This document shows positions 1 to 7,361 of a stretch of 12,154 nucleotides of DNA, in pieces. The number at the start of each line of letters is the position of its first letter. Within the stretch, counting starts at the first letter, position 1. The stretch spans positions 1 to 12,154 of the forward strand of contig CAZOLZ010000057.1 of NCBI GenBank assembly GCA_964580965.1, written 5' to 3'. The notes below the pieces were generated by a model that was not told the DNA's origin, made no database searches, and worked only from the letters and a program-made list of their open reading frames with translations. The translations under genes were made by a program, and so were the position numbers. The stretch comes from CAIUKX01 sp964580965. Its GTDB lineage: Bacteria > Bacteroidota > Bacteroidia > Flavobacteriales_D > Crocinitomicaceae.

Positions 1-525
1 ATCAATATCTCTTTTAACAATACGACCATTCTCTCCAGTACCAACAACTGTTCTTATATCAATTCCTTTCTCTTCAGCTAATCTTTTTGCTAAAGGTGAA
101 GCAAAAACTCTATCATCATCATTATAAACAATAGAAGCTTGAGCAACTGATTCTTTTACAACTGAAGTTTCAACAACAGGCTCTGGTTTTGGAACAGAAA
201 CTGGCTCTTCCTTTAGAGGCTCTACTGTTTCTTCCTTTTCTACGGATGACGTTGCTGCTTCGGCTAAAATTTTAGAAACATCTTCACCATCTTCTCCTAT
301 GATAGCTAATAATGTATTAACAGGAACTGCTTTCCCTTTTTCAACTCCGATGTGCAATAAAGTACCATCATAAAATGATTCAAACTCCATTGTAGCTTTA
401 TCTGTTTCAATTTCCGCAAGTACTTCCCCTGAAGCAACCTTATCTCCTACTTTTTTAAACCAATCAGCAACAACACCTTCTACCATTGTGTCGCTCAATT
501 GAGGCATATAAACTATTTCAGCCAT
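1..525 (-). CDS. pdhC: Pyruvate dehydrogenase E2, dihydrolipoamide acetyltransferase (partial, N-terminal 175 residues)
   Basis: E2 core subunit of the pyruvate dehydrogenase complex, which transfers acetyl groups from lipoyl-lysine to CoA. Only the N-terminal part lies in the window; the catalytic acetyltransferase domain is beyond base 1. Visible parts: one lipoyl domain (about residues 1-80) with the lipoylation motif ETDKA and the acceptor lysine at K43; a flexible linker rich in Pro, Val and Glu (about 81-135); and a peripheral subunit-binding domain (about 139-175) with the typical ASPLAKRLAEEKGID and GTGENGRI segments, which docks E1 or E3. There is a single lipoyl domain before the binding domain. 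The start ATG at 523-525 lies 3 bp after the pdhA stop, so the two are co-transcribed and probably translationally coupled. A 2-oxoglutarate or branched-chain E2 has the same domain order, but the pdhA neighbour and the DKATMEFESF signature favour pyruvate dehydrogenase. Confidence 0.93.
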   Translation of the reverse strand, partial: MAEIVYMPQLSDTMVEGVVADWFKKVGDKVASGEVLAEIETDKATMEFESFYDGTLLHIGVEKGKAVPVNTLLAIIGEDGEDVSKILAEAATSSVEKEETVEPLKEEPVSVPKPEPVVETSVVKESVAQASIVYNDDDRVFASPLAKRLAEEKGIDIRTVVGTGENGRIVKRDID

Positions 526-528
526 TTC

Positions 529-1581
529 TTAATATTCTTTTATAAATGGATAATCTTCTTGAGTGTATACATCATTATAAAGTTCTGAACCTTCTGGATA
601 AGGTGAATTTTCAGCAAATTCAATTGACTCATCAACTTCATTTTTGACCCATGAACCAATATCTTCAACTTCTTTATCTGATAACCACTTGTTTTCTTTA
701 ATTACATTTAAACAGTGTTGAATTGGATCAACAGACACCCAATCGGCAATTTCATCCTTAGTTCTATATTTTTGAGGATCAGACATTGAGTGACCTTTGT
801 ATCTATAAGTACGAATATCTAATAATGTTGGGCCATCACCTCTCCTCGCTCTATGACATGCTTCTTCAATGGCTTCATGAACAGCTTCTGGTGACATTCC
901 ATCAACAGAATATGAAGGCATATCATATGATAATCCTATTTTGGATAAATCTTCAACGTTTGTTGAACGGCTAACAGCTGTCCCCATAGCATAACCATTA
1001 TTTTCAATTATAAAAATAACTGGAAGTTTCCACATCATTGCCATGTTAAATGTTTCATGTAAAATACCTTGACGAACAGCACCATCCCCCATAGATACAA
1101 AAGCTACATTGTCTGTACCTTGATATTTTTCAGCAAAACCAACTCCAGCTCCCATTGCTATTTGAGCACCAACTATACCATGTCCACCCATAAAGTTTCG
1201 TTCTTTATCAAAAAAGTGCATAGATCCGCCTTTTCCTTTTGAACAACCTGTAGATCTACCATATAGTTCAGCCATTAAAACTCTTGGGTCAGATCCTAAA
1301 GCTATTGGATGAGCATGATCTCTGTAAGCAGTCATGTGTTTATCTGTTGGCCTACAAGCACTAGCAGTACCTACAGCTACAGCTTCTTGACCGATATATA
1401 AATGACAAAACCCTCCAAATTTTTGTTGAATGTACAATTGACCTGTTTTTTCTTCAAATTTTCGAATCAATAACATGTCTTTGTACCACTTAACATATGT
1501 TTCCTTTGAAAACTTAGTATTACCAGTTGTAGTAGCTTTCTTTGTAGTTTTCAAAGGTTTCTTTGTAGCTTTTACCGCCAT
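529..1581 (-). CDS. pdhA: Pyruvate dehydrogenase E1 component, alpha subunit
   Basis: Thiamine diphosphate-dependent E1-alpha subunit, which with E1-beta decarboxylates pyruvate and reductively acetylates the lipoyl group of E2. The 350-residue protein shows the ThDP-binding motif running from GDGAVRQG (165-172) to ENNGYAMGT (193-201), the YRDH motif (86-89), the GKGGSMH segment (116-122), and the YRYKGHSMSDP loop (259-269, the phosphorylation-loop region of eukaryotic homologues). Residues 1-23 are an unusual Lys/Thr-rich tail (MAVKATKKPLKTTKKATTTG) before the normal family start near FSKETYVKWYKDML. No other Met occurs before M36, and a -7 promoter element lies just upstream, so the annotated ATG stands. 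pdhC follows 3 bp downstream; E1-beta is not in the window. The E1 of branched-chain dehydrogenase is related, but the adjacent E2 and this motif set fit PDH better. Confidence 0.95.
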   Translation of the reverse strand: MAVKATKKPLKTTKKATTTGNTKFSKETYVKWYKDMLLIRKFEEKTGQLYIQQKFGGFCHLYIGQEAVAVGTASACRPTDKHMTAYRDHAHPIALGSDPRVLMAELYGRSTGCSKGKGGSMHFFDKERNFMGGHGIVGAQIAMGAGVGFAEKYQGTDNVAFVSMGDGAVRQGILHETFNMAMMWKLPVIFIIENNGYAMGTAVSRSTNVEDLSKIGLSYDMPSYSVDGMSPEAVHEAIEEACHRARRGDGPTLLDIRTYRYKGHSMSDPQKYRTKDEIADWVSVDPIQHCLNVIKENKWLSDKEVEDIGSWVKNEVDESIEFAENSPYPEGSELYNDVYTQEDYPFIKEY

Positions 1582-1609
1582 ATAAAATATTTTAAATAAA
1601 ATCGTTTTA

Positions 1610-1617
1610 CAAATGTA
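1610..1617 (-). promoter_or_regulatory. Putative pdhA-pdhC promoter, -7 element
   Basis: Read on the minus strand, the bases are TACATTTG, an exact match to the Bacteroidota -7 consensus TAnnTTTG. The element lies 28 bp upstream of the pdhA ATG, giving a short leader of roughly 20 nt. No TTTG or TTG is present at the expected distance (about 19 bp) for the -33 element, so the promoter may be weak or activator-dependent. A 10-bp perfect palindrome (AATTCGAATT, 1621-1630) lies in the spacer; it could be an operator but could also be chance in AT-rich DNA. Confidence 0.5.
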
Positions 1618-1806
1618 AGCAATTCGAATTAAAATGAGTATTTATTTGGTAGGAATTATAAAAGCAAAATTGTGAATAGCTATTACTTTTATCAATTTTC
1701 AATATATAAATAGATTAATTAGTTATTTTTTATTTATTCAATATGAACAATAAGTTGTACAAAATCCAATCAATTTGAACTATTTCTTTAATCAATGGAC
1801 AAATTC

Positions 1807-1831
1807 ATGATTCATTTTGAAAATGAATCAT
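1807..1831. promoter_or_regulatory. Perfect palindrome, candidate operator of lhgO
   Basis: Two 12-base arms (ATGATTCATTTT and AAAATGAATCAT) are exact reverse complements around a single central G at 1819. Each outer 9 bases (ATGATTCAT, ATGAATCAT) is itself a near-palindrome, so the site can be read as two ATGAwTCAT boxes 16 bp apart, start to start. The palindrome ends one base before the -7 element at 1832 and fills the spacer and -33 zone, the position expected of a dimeric repressor or of an activator that replaces a poor -33 box. The regulator cannot be named. As a transcript hairpin it would lie upstream of the predicted start, so an RNA role is less likely. Confidence 0.55.
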
Positions 1832-1839
1832 TATTTTTG
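1832..1839 (+). promoter_or_regulatory. Putative lhgO promoter, -7 element
   Basis: TATTTTTG matches TAnnTTTG exactly and lies 20 bp before the lhgO start codon, implying a very short 5' leader. The base run 19 bp upstream (GATT, 1809-1812) is a poor match to TTTG and falls inside the palindrome at 1807-1831. Confidence 0.5.
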
Positions 1840-1859
1840 CCGCAATAAAATTTACAATC

Positions 1860-3068
1860 ATGACATTTGATATTGCAATTATTGGTGGTGGAATAGTTGG
1901 TGCAGCAACAATGTACAAACTTCAAAAACAATACCCTAATTTAAAATTAGTACTTTTTGAAAAAGAAGACTTATTGTCTGACCATCAAACAGGTCATAAC
2001 TCTGGTGTTATTCACTCTGGATTATACTATAAACCTGGTTCTTTAAAAGCTAAAAACTGTATTCAAGGTCGGCATGAATTAGTAGCTTTCGCTAAAGAAC
2101 ATAATATTGATCACGATGTTTGTGGTAAAATTGTTGTTGCGACTGATAAAAGTGAACTTGAGCAGCTTGAAAAAGTTTATCAAACTGGTTTGGCTAATGA
2201 AATTGAAGGAATAAAAAAAATAAATGCAGAGGAAATAAAAGAAATCGAACCTTTCTGTGAAGGTATTGCTGGTATCCACGTTCCATGTACCGGAATTATA
2301 GATTTTAGGGGGGCAACTAAAAAAATGGTTGAACTTGCTTTACAAATACAACCTGAAAGTCAATTAAAACTTCAGCATGAGGTCATTTCAATTGAAAAAA
2401 ATGATGGGTATTCTACACTTAAGACAAATAAAGGTGATTTTCAATCCAAACATTTAGTTTTCTGTGCAGGACTTCAAGCTGACCGATTAGCAAAGAAGGA
2501 TGGAATTAATTTGAAAGAAAAAGTTGTTGGTTTTAGAGGTGATTATTACGAATTAACTGAAGAAGGTCACCACAAAATTAAACATTTAATTTACCCTGTA
2601 CCAAATCCAGATTTTCCTTTCTTAGGTGTTCACTTTACCAGAATGACAGATGGAGAAATTGAATGTGGACCAAATGCTGTTTTTACATTTAAAAGAGAGG
2701 GGTATGGTAAAACTGATTTTTCATTAAGAGATACAATCGATGCATTAACTTACAAAGGTACCTGGAAGTTATTCTTTGGAAACATAAAGTTTGGTATCGA
2801 TGAATACAGAAGAGCTTTTTCAAAAAAATTATTCTTGAAAACTTTACAAAGGATGGTTCCTTCTTTAACAATGGATGATATCAAACCAGGAAGAGCTGGT
2901 GTAAGAGCTCTATTGTTAAGAGAGGATGGTGATACACGTGATGATTTCAGAATTGAATACCAAGGAAATTCAATCCACGTACTTAATGCTCCATCTCCTG
3001 CAGCAACTGCATCATTAGCTATTGGAGGATATATAGCCGAAGAAGCAAAAAAACATTTTAATTTGTAA
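1860..3068 (+). CDS. lhgO: L-2-hydroxyglutarate oxidase (FAD-dependent)
   Basis: FAD-dependent oxidoreductase of the DAO family that oxidises L-2-hydroxyglutarate to 2-oxoglutarate. This is a metabolite-repair reaction (the hydroxy acid arises by side reactions on 2-oxoglutarate) and in E. coli LhgO is also part of lysine/glutarate breakdown. The 402-residue length fits the family. Seen: an N-terminal dinucleotide-binding fold with GGGIVG (9-14) and an acidic strand end at E34; the LhgO/YgaF-type signature GHNSGVIHSGLYYKPGSLK (45-63); the substrate-side segments HLIYPVPNPDFPFLGVHFTR (242-261) and GPNAVFTFKREGY (270-282); and a C-terminal KPGRAGVRA segment (342-350). No transmembrane segment is seen, though homologues associate with the membrane and can pass electrons to quinone. 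It is divergent from pdhA, monocistronic, and closed by a terminator. Glycerol-3-phosphate dehydrogenases share the fold but lack the GHNSGVIHSG pattern. Confidence 0.92.
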   Translation: MTFDIAIIGGGIVGAATMYKLQKQYPNLKLVLFEKEDLLSDHQTGHNSGVIHSGLYYKPGSLKAKNCIQGRHELVAFAKEHNIDHDVCGKIVVATDKSELEQLEKVYQTGLANEIEGIKKINAEEIKEIEPFCEGIAGIHVPCTGIIDFRGATKKMVELALQIQPESQLKLQHEVISIEKNDGYSTLKTNKGDFQSKHLVFCAGLQADRLAKKDGINLKEKVVGFRGDYYELTEEGHHKIKHLIYPVPNPDFPFLGVHFTRMTDGEIECGPNAVFTFKREGYGKTDFSLRDTIDALTYKGTWKLFFGNIKFGIDEYRRAFSKKLFLKTLQRMVPSLTMDDIKPGRAGVRALLLREDGDTRDDFRIEYQGNSIHVLNAPSPAATASLAIGGYIAEEAKKHFNL

Positions 3069-3083
3069 AAAAGGAGTCTACAA

Positions 3084-3127
3084 AAATTAAAAAGGGAATC
3101 ACTTGCACTTGATTCCCTTTTTAATTT
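3084..3127. terminator. Strong bidirectional intrinsic terminator between lhgO and purT
   Basis: There is an 18-bp perfect inverted repeat (arms 3084-3101 and 3110-3127) with an 8-nt loop CTTGCACT. The stem has a GGGAATCA core flanked by A/T runs, so a T-rich tract follows the GC core on both strands. It lies 15 bp after the lhgO stop and 13 bp after the purT stop on the opposite strand, serving both convergent transcripts. Confidence 0.92.
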
Positions 3128-3140
3128 AAAAACAATGACT

Positions 3141-4301
3141 TTATTGGATTTCAATCATAGAGGCTAGACTTTTAGCTTTGTCAACTAAATCAATAACCTC
3201 CTCATCTCCAAAAGTTAAAACTACTCCCATTCTTCGATATGGTCTAGCTGTAGGCTTACCAAATAATCGAATATCAGATTTAGGAAATAAACTCACTTTT
3301 TCCAATCCTTTAAATGTTGGCCAAGTAAGAATTTCTTTATCTGCAAGAACTACAGCACTTGCACCATTCTTTTCTTGAACAATTTCTTTCACTGGAATTC
3401 CTATTATAGCTCGAGCATGTAATTCGAATTCCGAAAAGTTTTGAGTATTACCCAACGTAACCATTCCAGTGTCATGTGGTCTTGGTGATAACTCTGAAAA
3501 ATATACTCCATCTTTCGCAATAAAAAACTCTACTCCCCAGATTCCTGAACCACCTAAAGCTTTAGTAACTGCTGCAGCCATTTCTTGAGCAACTTTAATA
3601 TCCTCTTTTTTCATTGGCATAGGCTGCCAACTTTCTTGATAATCCCCCCTTTCCTGTCTATGGCCTATTGGAGCACAAAACAATGTGTTCCCTTCATTTT
3701 GAGTTAGAGTTAATAAAGTAATTTCATAATCAAAATCAATAAAACCTTCAACAATCACTTCTTTCAGATCACCTCTCGATCCTTCTAAGGCATAATTCCA
3801 TGCTCTTTCTATATCGTCTTCTGACTTTATTACAGATTGACCTTTTCCAGAACTAGACATCAATGGTTTAACCACACAAGGCATACCACAAAAAGCTACC
3901 CCTTGTTTTAATTCTTCAAGAGATGTGGCATATTGATATGGCGCAGTTTTAACTCCAACCTCTTTAGCTGCTAAATCTCTGATCGCTTTCCTATTCATTG
4001 TAAAGTTTGCAGCTTTTGCAGAAGGAACAACTTGAATCCCTTTTGCCTCATAATTGTAAAAACGTTCAGTTCGTATTGCTTCAATTTCAGGAACGATAAT
4101 ATCTGGTTGATGCTTTTCCACCAATTGATCTAAAGCATTTCCATCTAACATGTCAACAACCTCAAACTCATGAGCTACCTGCATAGCTGGAGCACCTTCG
4201 TAACTATCTACTGCTATAACATGTTGCCCTAAACGTTGACAAGCAATAACTAACTCTTTACCTAATTCACCAGAACCCAACAATAATATTTTCTTTCTCA
4301 T
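3141..4301 (-). CDS. purT: Formate-dependent phosphoribosylglycinamide formyltransferase (GAR transformylase 2)
   Basis: ATP-grasp enzyme that makes formylglycinamide ribonucleotide from GAR, formate and ATP, the third step of purine synthesis and a folate-independent alternative to PurN. The 386 residues are close to the usual length of about 390. Seen: an N-terminal nucleotide-binding-like PreATP-grasp domain with LLLGSGELGKE (6-16); PEIEAIRTE (71-79), typical of PurT; the ATP-grasp lysine and glycine-rich loop KPLMSSSGKGQS (145-156); GIWGVEFF (253-260); and the Mg-binding ELSPRPHDTGM (270-280 region). PurK is a relative, but PEIEAI together with SPRPHDTG is characteristic of PurT. It is the last gene of the operon, 11 bp after the FAD dehydrogenase, and is followed by the terminator at 3084-3127. 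Confidence 0.95.
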   Translation of the reverse strand: MRKKILLLGSGELGKELVIACQRLGQHVIAVDSYEGAPAMQVAHEFEVVDMLDGNALDQLVEKHQPDIIVPEIEAIRTERFYNYEAKGIQVVPSAKAANFTMNRKAIRDLAAKEVGVKTAPYQYATSLEELKQGVAFCGMPCVVKPLMSSSGKGQSVIKSEDDIERAWNYALEGSRGDLKEVIVEGFIDFDYEITLLTLTQNEGNTLFCAPIGHRQERGDYQESWQPMPMKKEDIKVAQEMAAAVTKALGGSGIWGVEFFIAKDGVYFSELSPRPHDTGMVTLGNTQNFSEFELHARAIIGIPVKEIVQEKNGASAVVLADKEILTWPTFKGLEKVSLFPKSDIRLFGKPTARPYRRMGVVLTFGDEEVIDLVDKAKSLASMIEIQ

Positions 4302-4312
4302 ACTTTTAAAAA

Positions 4313-5872
4313 TTATAAATTTTCATTTATTTTTTTTGCTATTGCATCAACTGCTTTCATACCGTCAATAGCTGCTGAAATAATTCCTCCAGCATATCCT
4401 GCGCCTTCAGCACAAGGATATATTCCTTTTACTGTAACATGTTCCATTGTTTCTGAATTTCTCGGAATTTGAACCGGAGATGATGTTCGTGATTCAGGTG
4501 CATGAAGCACTGCATCATTTGTTAAAAACCCTTTCATTTTTTTATCAAAATCAATAAAAGCCTTTCTTAGTCTTTTAGCGATGAAAGATGGTAAAACTTC
4601 ATTCAAATCAACACTTTTTAATCCTGGGACATAAGAACTTCTTGGAAATGAATCAGAAACTTTTCCTTCGATAAAATCTTTTAAACATTGAGCTGGCACC
4701 TTTTGATTTCTTCCAGCAACTTCCCAACATTTTTGCTCAACAGCCTTTTGAAACTTCAAAGCTATGAAGGGATCATTTTTAGAATATCCTGGTAAATCTT
4801 GAGGATTAACTGTTACTACAATTCCTGAATTAGAATATGGATTATTTCTTTTGGAAGGTGACCACCCATTTGTAACAACCTCCCCATCAGAAGTAGCACA
4901 AGGTGCAATTATACCTCCTGGACACATACAAAAAGAATAAACTCCTTGTCCTTCAACCTGTGTAACCAAAGAATAAGATGCCGGTGGTAAATACTCATCA
5001 TTCAATCTACCTGAATACTGAATTTTATCAATTAAATCTTGAGTATGTTCAACCCTAACCCCTAGGGCAAAAGGTTTTGCTTTAACTTCTACACCCTTTT
5101 GATTCAACAAATAAAAAACATCTCTTGCAGAATGTCCCGTTGCTAAAATAAGTTTATCGAATGTATATTTTTTTTCGTTATTAATAACGATACCGTTCAC
5201 TTCATTTTGATTTATCATGATATCTGTCATTTTAGACTCAAAATGAACCTCTCCCCCTGCTTGGATAATCGCTTCTCGCATAGCAACAATTACATGAGGT
5301 AATTTATTTGTACCAATATGAGGATGAGCATCAACTAAAATATCTTGATCTGCTCCAAAATGGACAAACCACTTTAAAGCTTTTAAAACATCTCCTCGTT
5401 TTTTTGAGCGAGTATATAGTTTACCATCAGAATATGTACCTGCTCCTCCCTCTCCGAAACAATAATTTGATTCTGAATTTACAATTCCTTCTTTATTAAG
5501 TATAGCTAAATCTCTTCTTCTTGATCGAACATCTTTACCTCGCTCAAAAATTATAGGTTTAAAACCTAACTCTATTGCTCGTAAAGCTGCAAATAATCCA
5601 GCTGGTCCAGCACCGACAATACCAATTTCTTTTTTATATGAAACATCTTGTAAAACAAAGTACACTTCTTCGGTAACCGATTCGTCATTGAAATAAACCT
5701 CAAACGAACAATTGATTTTAATCTGCTTCTTACGTGCATCAATCGAACGTTTTCGCCATACAAAGTCAAATTCATCTGTTTTTAAATCTAATTCACTGCG
5801 AATTAAACCCTTTAAAAAAACAAAATCTTTTGCTTGTTCTGGTGTTACTTGTAACTGTATTATCTTACTCAT
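4313..5872 (-). CDS. Uncharacterised NAD(P)/FAD-dependent dehydrogenase (COG2509-like)
   Basis: This flavoprotein belongs to a widespread bacterial family whose substrate is not established as far as I know. The 519 residues comprise an N-terminal alpha/beta domain (about 1-80, with a basic stretch VWRKRSIDARKKQIK at 38-52), then a Rossmann FAD-binding motif GIVGAGPAGLFAAL (84-97; glycines 87, 89, 92) ending in an acidic strand end (FERG, 109-112). A family-conserved block CFGEGGAGTYSDGKLYTR (138-155) follows, then DAHPHIGTNKLP (181-192), a second nucleotide-site ATGHSARD (244-251), CMCPGG with C315 and C317, and a C-terminal FAD-contacting segment CAEGAGYAGGIISA. No signal peptide or membrane segment is evident, so it is probably cytoplasmic. 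Its ATG (5870-5872) overlaps the porT stop by one base, implying translational coupling, and purT follows after 11 bp. No function should be assumed beyond redox chemistry. Confidence 0.85.
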   Translation of the reverse strand: MSKIIQLQVTPEQAKDFVFLKGLIRSELDLKTDEFDFVWRKRSIDARKKQIKINCSFEVYFNDESVTEEVYFVLQDVSYKKEIGIVGAGPAGLFAALRAIELGFKPIIFERGKDVRSRRRDLAILNKEGIVNSESNYCFGEGGAGTYSDGKLYTRSKKRGDVLKALKWFVHFGADQDILVDAHPHIGTNKLPHVIVAMREAIIQAGGEVHFESKMTDIMINQNEVNGIVINNEKKYTFDKLILATGHSARDVFYLLNQKGVEVKAKPFALGVRVEHTQDLIDKIQYSGRLNDEYLPPASYSLVTQVEGQGVYSFCMCPGGIIAPCATSDGEVVTNGWSPSKRNNPYSNSGIVVTVNPQDLPGYSKNDPFIALKFQKAVEQKCWEVAGRNQKVPAQCLKDFIEGKVSDSFPRSSYVPGLKSVDLNEVLPSFIAKRLRKAFIDFDKKMKGFLTNDAVLHAPESRTSSPVQIPRNSETMEHVTVKGIYPCAEGAGYAGGIISAAIDGMKAVDAIAKKINENL

Positions 5873-6582
5873 TAACCTTCAAAAATAAATGAAATCCAGA
5901 CAACTTCATTACGCAAACTATTAATTGGACGAGATGGTTCTGTGTTATCTTGAATAAATGAATTATTAAATCCTCTTGAATATTTCAATTCAATTCCAAA
6001 TTTAAAATATGGAGCAAAAAACTCAATACCGGCACCAATCTGACCTTGAAAATCATCTTTCTTTATTTTAATGAATGGATCTAACAAATCTTGAGCCGCA
6101 TCTTCTTGCGACTGAAGATCTCGTGTATATTGTCCTCCTACCAATAAGTAAGAAGCAAAATTATTTAACCTTAATGTTCTAAATTGCAACATCAATGGAA
6201 AATCTAAACATGTTGAACCAACACGTTCTTCTAAAATTATTGGGTTAAAAAAATCTGATGAATTTTCAAAGGTATAATTCAAAACCCTTTCCTGAAAAGA
6301 TAATGTTGGAATAAATCTCAATCTCAAAATTGGAGTTCCTAACTTCATAGTGGTTACAATACCAACTTGAGCACCAGAGGTCGGTTTATTTTGTAAGGAC
6401 AATAATCTAAAATCTTGATAAGCGTTTAATTTTTGTTCTACTACAAAATCAGCTTTATTAAAACCAAGCATAAAGCCAAAATGAATGAATTTCTCATCAA
6501 ACTTAGAGTAATTCAACGGCTTTTGTTTTTGAGCTAAAAAAACTAATGGTAAAAAACTGAAAAAAAATAACCAATACTTCAT
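5872..6582 (-). CDS. porT: PorT-family outer membrane beta-barrel protein, type IX secretion system
   Basis: PorT (SprT in Flavobacterium) is an outer-membrane barrel protein needed for type IX secretion, the Bacteroidota-specific export path for adhesins, proteases and gliding proteins. The 236 residues begin with a signal peptide (M-K-Y then hydrophobic 4-16, likely cleaved after A17 in VFLAQK); there is no lipobox cysteine. The mature part alternates short strands typical of a small barrel: the family-like FIHFGFMLGFNKADF (33-47), LRLRFIPTLSFQERVLNY, FPLMLQFRT, and a terminal strand VVWISFIFEG ending in an aromatic-glycine pattern. Homologues are about 240 residues. The gene follows ubiE by 39 bp, a neighbourhood I recall as common in Bacteroidota, which supports PorT over a generic outer-membrane-barrel protein. 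The stop overlaps the next start codon by one base. Confidence 0.82.
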   Translation of the reverse strand: MKYWLFFFSFLPLVFLAQKQKPLNYSKFDEKFIHFGFMLGFNKADFVVEQKLNAYQDFRLLSLQNKPTSGAQVGIVTTMKLGTPILRLRFIPTLSFQERVLNYTFENSSDFFNPIILEERVGSTCLDFPLMLQFRTLRLNNFASYLLVGGQYTRDLQSQEDAAQDLLDPFIKIKKDDFQGQIGAGIEFFAPYFKFGIELKYSRGFNNSFIQDNTEPSRPINSLRNEVVWISFIFEG

Positions 6583-6621
6583 AGAGTTAGTAACGTTTAA
6601 ATCAGTTTTTCATTGTATTAC

Positions 6622-7353
6622 TTATTTTATACCTGTATAGATTGTAGCAATTCCTCCAGAAACAGGATATGCTTTTACCCTATTATACCCTAATTTCTCT
6701 AAAATAATTGTAAAATCTTTACCCTCTGGAAAAGCGGCTATTGATTCTGGTAAATAAGCATATGCATTTTCATCTTTCGAAATATATTTACCAAAAAATG
6801 GTATTATGTATTTTGATATGAACCCATAACCTTGTTTAACCGGAAACTTTTTAGGTTTTGAAAATTCCAAAACAACCAATTTCCCACCTTTTCTTACTAC
6901 TCGTAACATTTCAGCTAAACCTTTTTCAAGGTTTTCAAAATTTCGAACACCGAAACCAACAGTAAGCCCATCGAAATAATTATCATCAAATGGTAAAGCT
7001 TCAGAGTCGGCTAAATGCATTGAAATAATATGATCGTATTTGTTTGTTTTCATCTTTTGCTTTCCAACTTCCAGCATTCCAGACGAAATATCAACTCCAA
7101 CAACCTCTACAGGATTCAACTTTAAAGACGCAATAGCAAAATCACCAGTACCCGTGGCAATATCTAAAATACGTTTAGGTTGAACCTCTTTCAAATGACC
7201 TATTGCTTTTTTTCTCCAAATCTTATCAATTCCTAAAGAAAGAAAATGATTTAAAAAGTCATATTTTCCTGAAATATTGTTAAACATTTCAGCTACTTCT
7301 TCCTTTTTAGATTTCCCATCCTGTCCGTATGGTTTAACTTCTTTCTTTGCCAT
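6622..7353 (-). CDS. ubiE: Demethylmenaquinone methyltransferase (UbiE/MenG)
   Basis: SAM-dependent methyltransferase that C-methylates demethylmenaquinone, the last step of menaquinone synthesis; in ubiquinone-making bacteria the same family also acts on a benzoquinol. The 243 residues show the class I motif LDIATGTGDFAI (63-74), an acidic motif II residue in VVGVDISSGML (84-94), ADSEALPF (116-122) and the UbiE signature GFGVRNFENLEKGLAEMLRV (133-152). Bacteroidota use menaquinone, so the menaquinone role is inferred. The N-terminal block (KSKKEEVAEMFNNISGKYDFLN, about 14-35) is standard for the family. It starts 8 bp after the heptose-kinase gene stop, within the long operon. Confidence 0.93.
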   Translation of the reverse strand: MAKKEVKPYGQDGKSKKEEVAEMFNNISGKYDFLNHFLSLGIDKIWRKKAIGHLKEVQPKRILDIATGTGDFAIASLKLNPVEVVGVDISSGMLEVGKQKMKTNKYDHIISMHLADSEALPFDDNYFDGLTVGFGVRNFENLEKGLAEMLRVVRKGGKLVVLEFSKPKKFPVKQGYGFISKYIIPFFGKYISKDENAYAYLPESIAAFPEGKDFTIILEKLGYNRVKAYPVSGGIATIYTGIK

Positions 7354-7361
7354 AAGCTGTT

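Noticed and set aside
786..974. Plus-strand open frame of 62 codons inside pdhA
   Set aside because: Antisense to a gene with clear E1-alpha motifs; no family resemblance.
1621..1630. AATTCGAATT perfect palindrome upstream of pdhA
   Set aside because: Ten-base palindromes of this composition are common in AT-rich DNA; position in the promoter spacer is suggestive but not enough for its own entry.
3071..3076. AAGGAG just after the lhgO stop codon, resembling a ribosome binding site
   Set aside because: No start codon or open frame follows before the terminator hairpin, and Bacteroidota rely little on such sites.
2750..3154. Minus-strand open frame of 134 codons overlapping the end of lhgO
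   Set aside because: It is antisense to a well-supported gene, runs through the terminator hairpin, and gives a Ser/Leu/Phe-rich product with no recognisable family.
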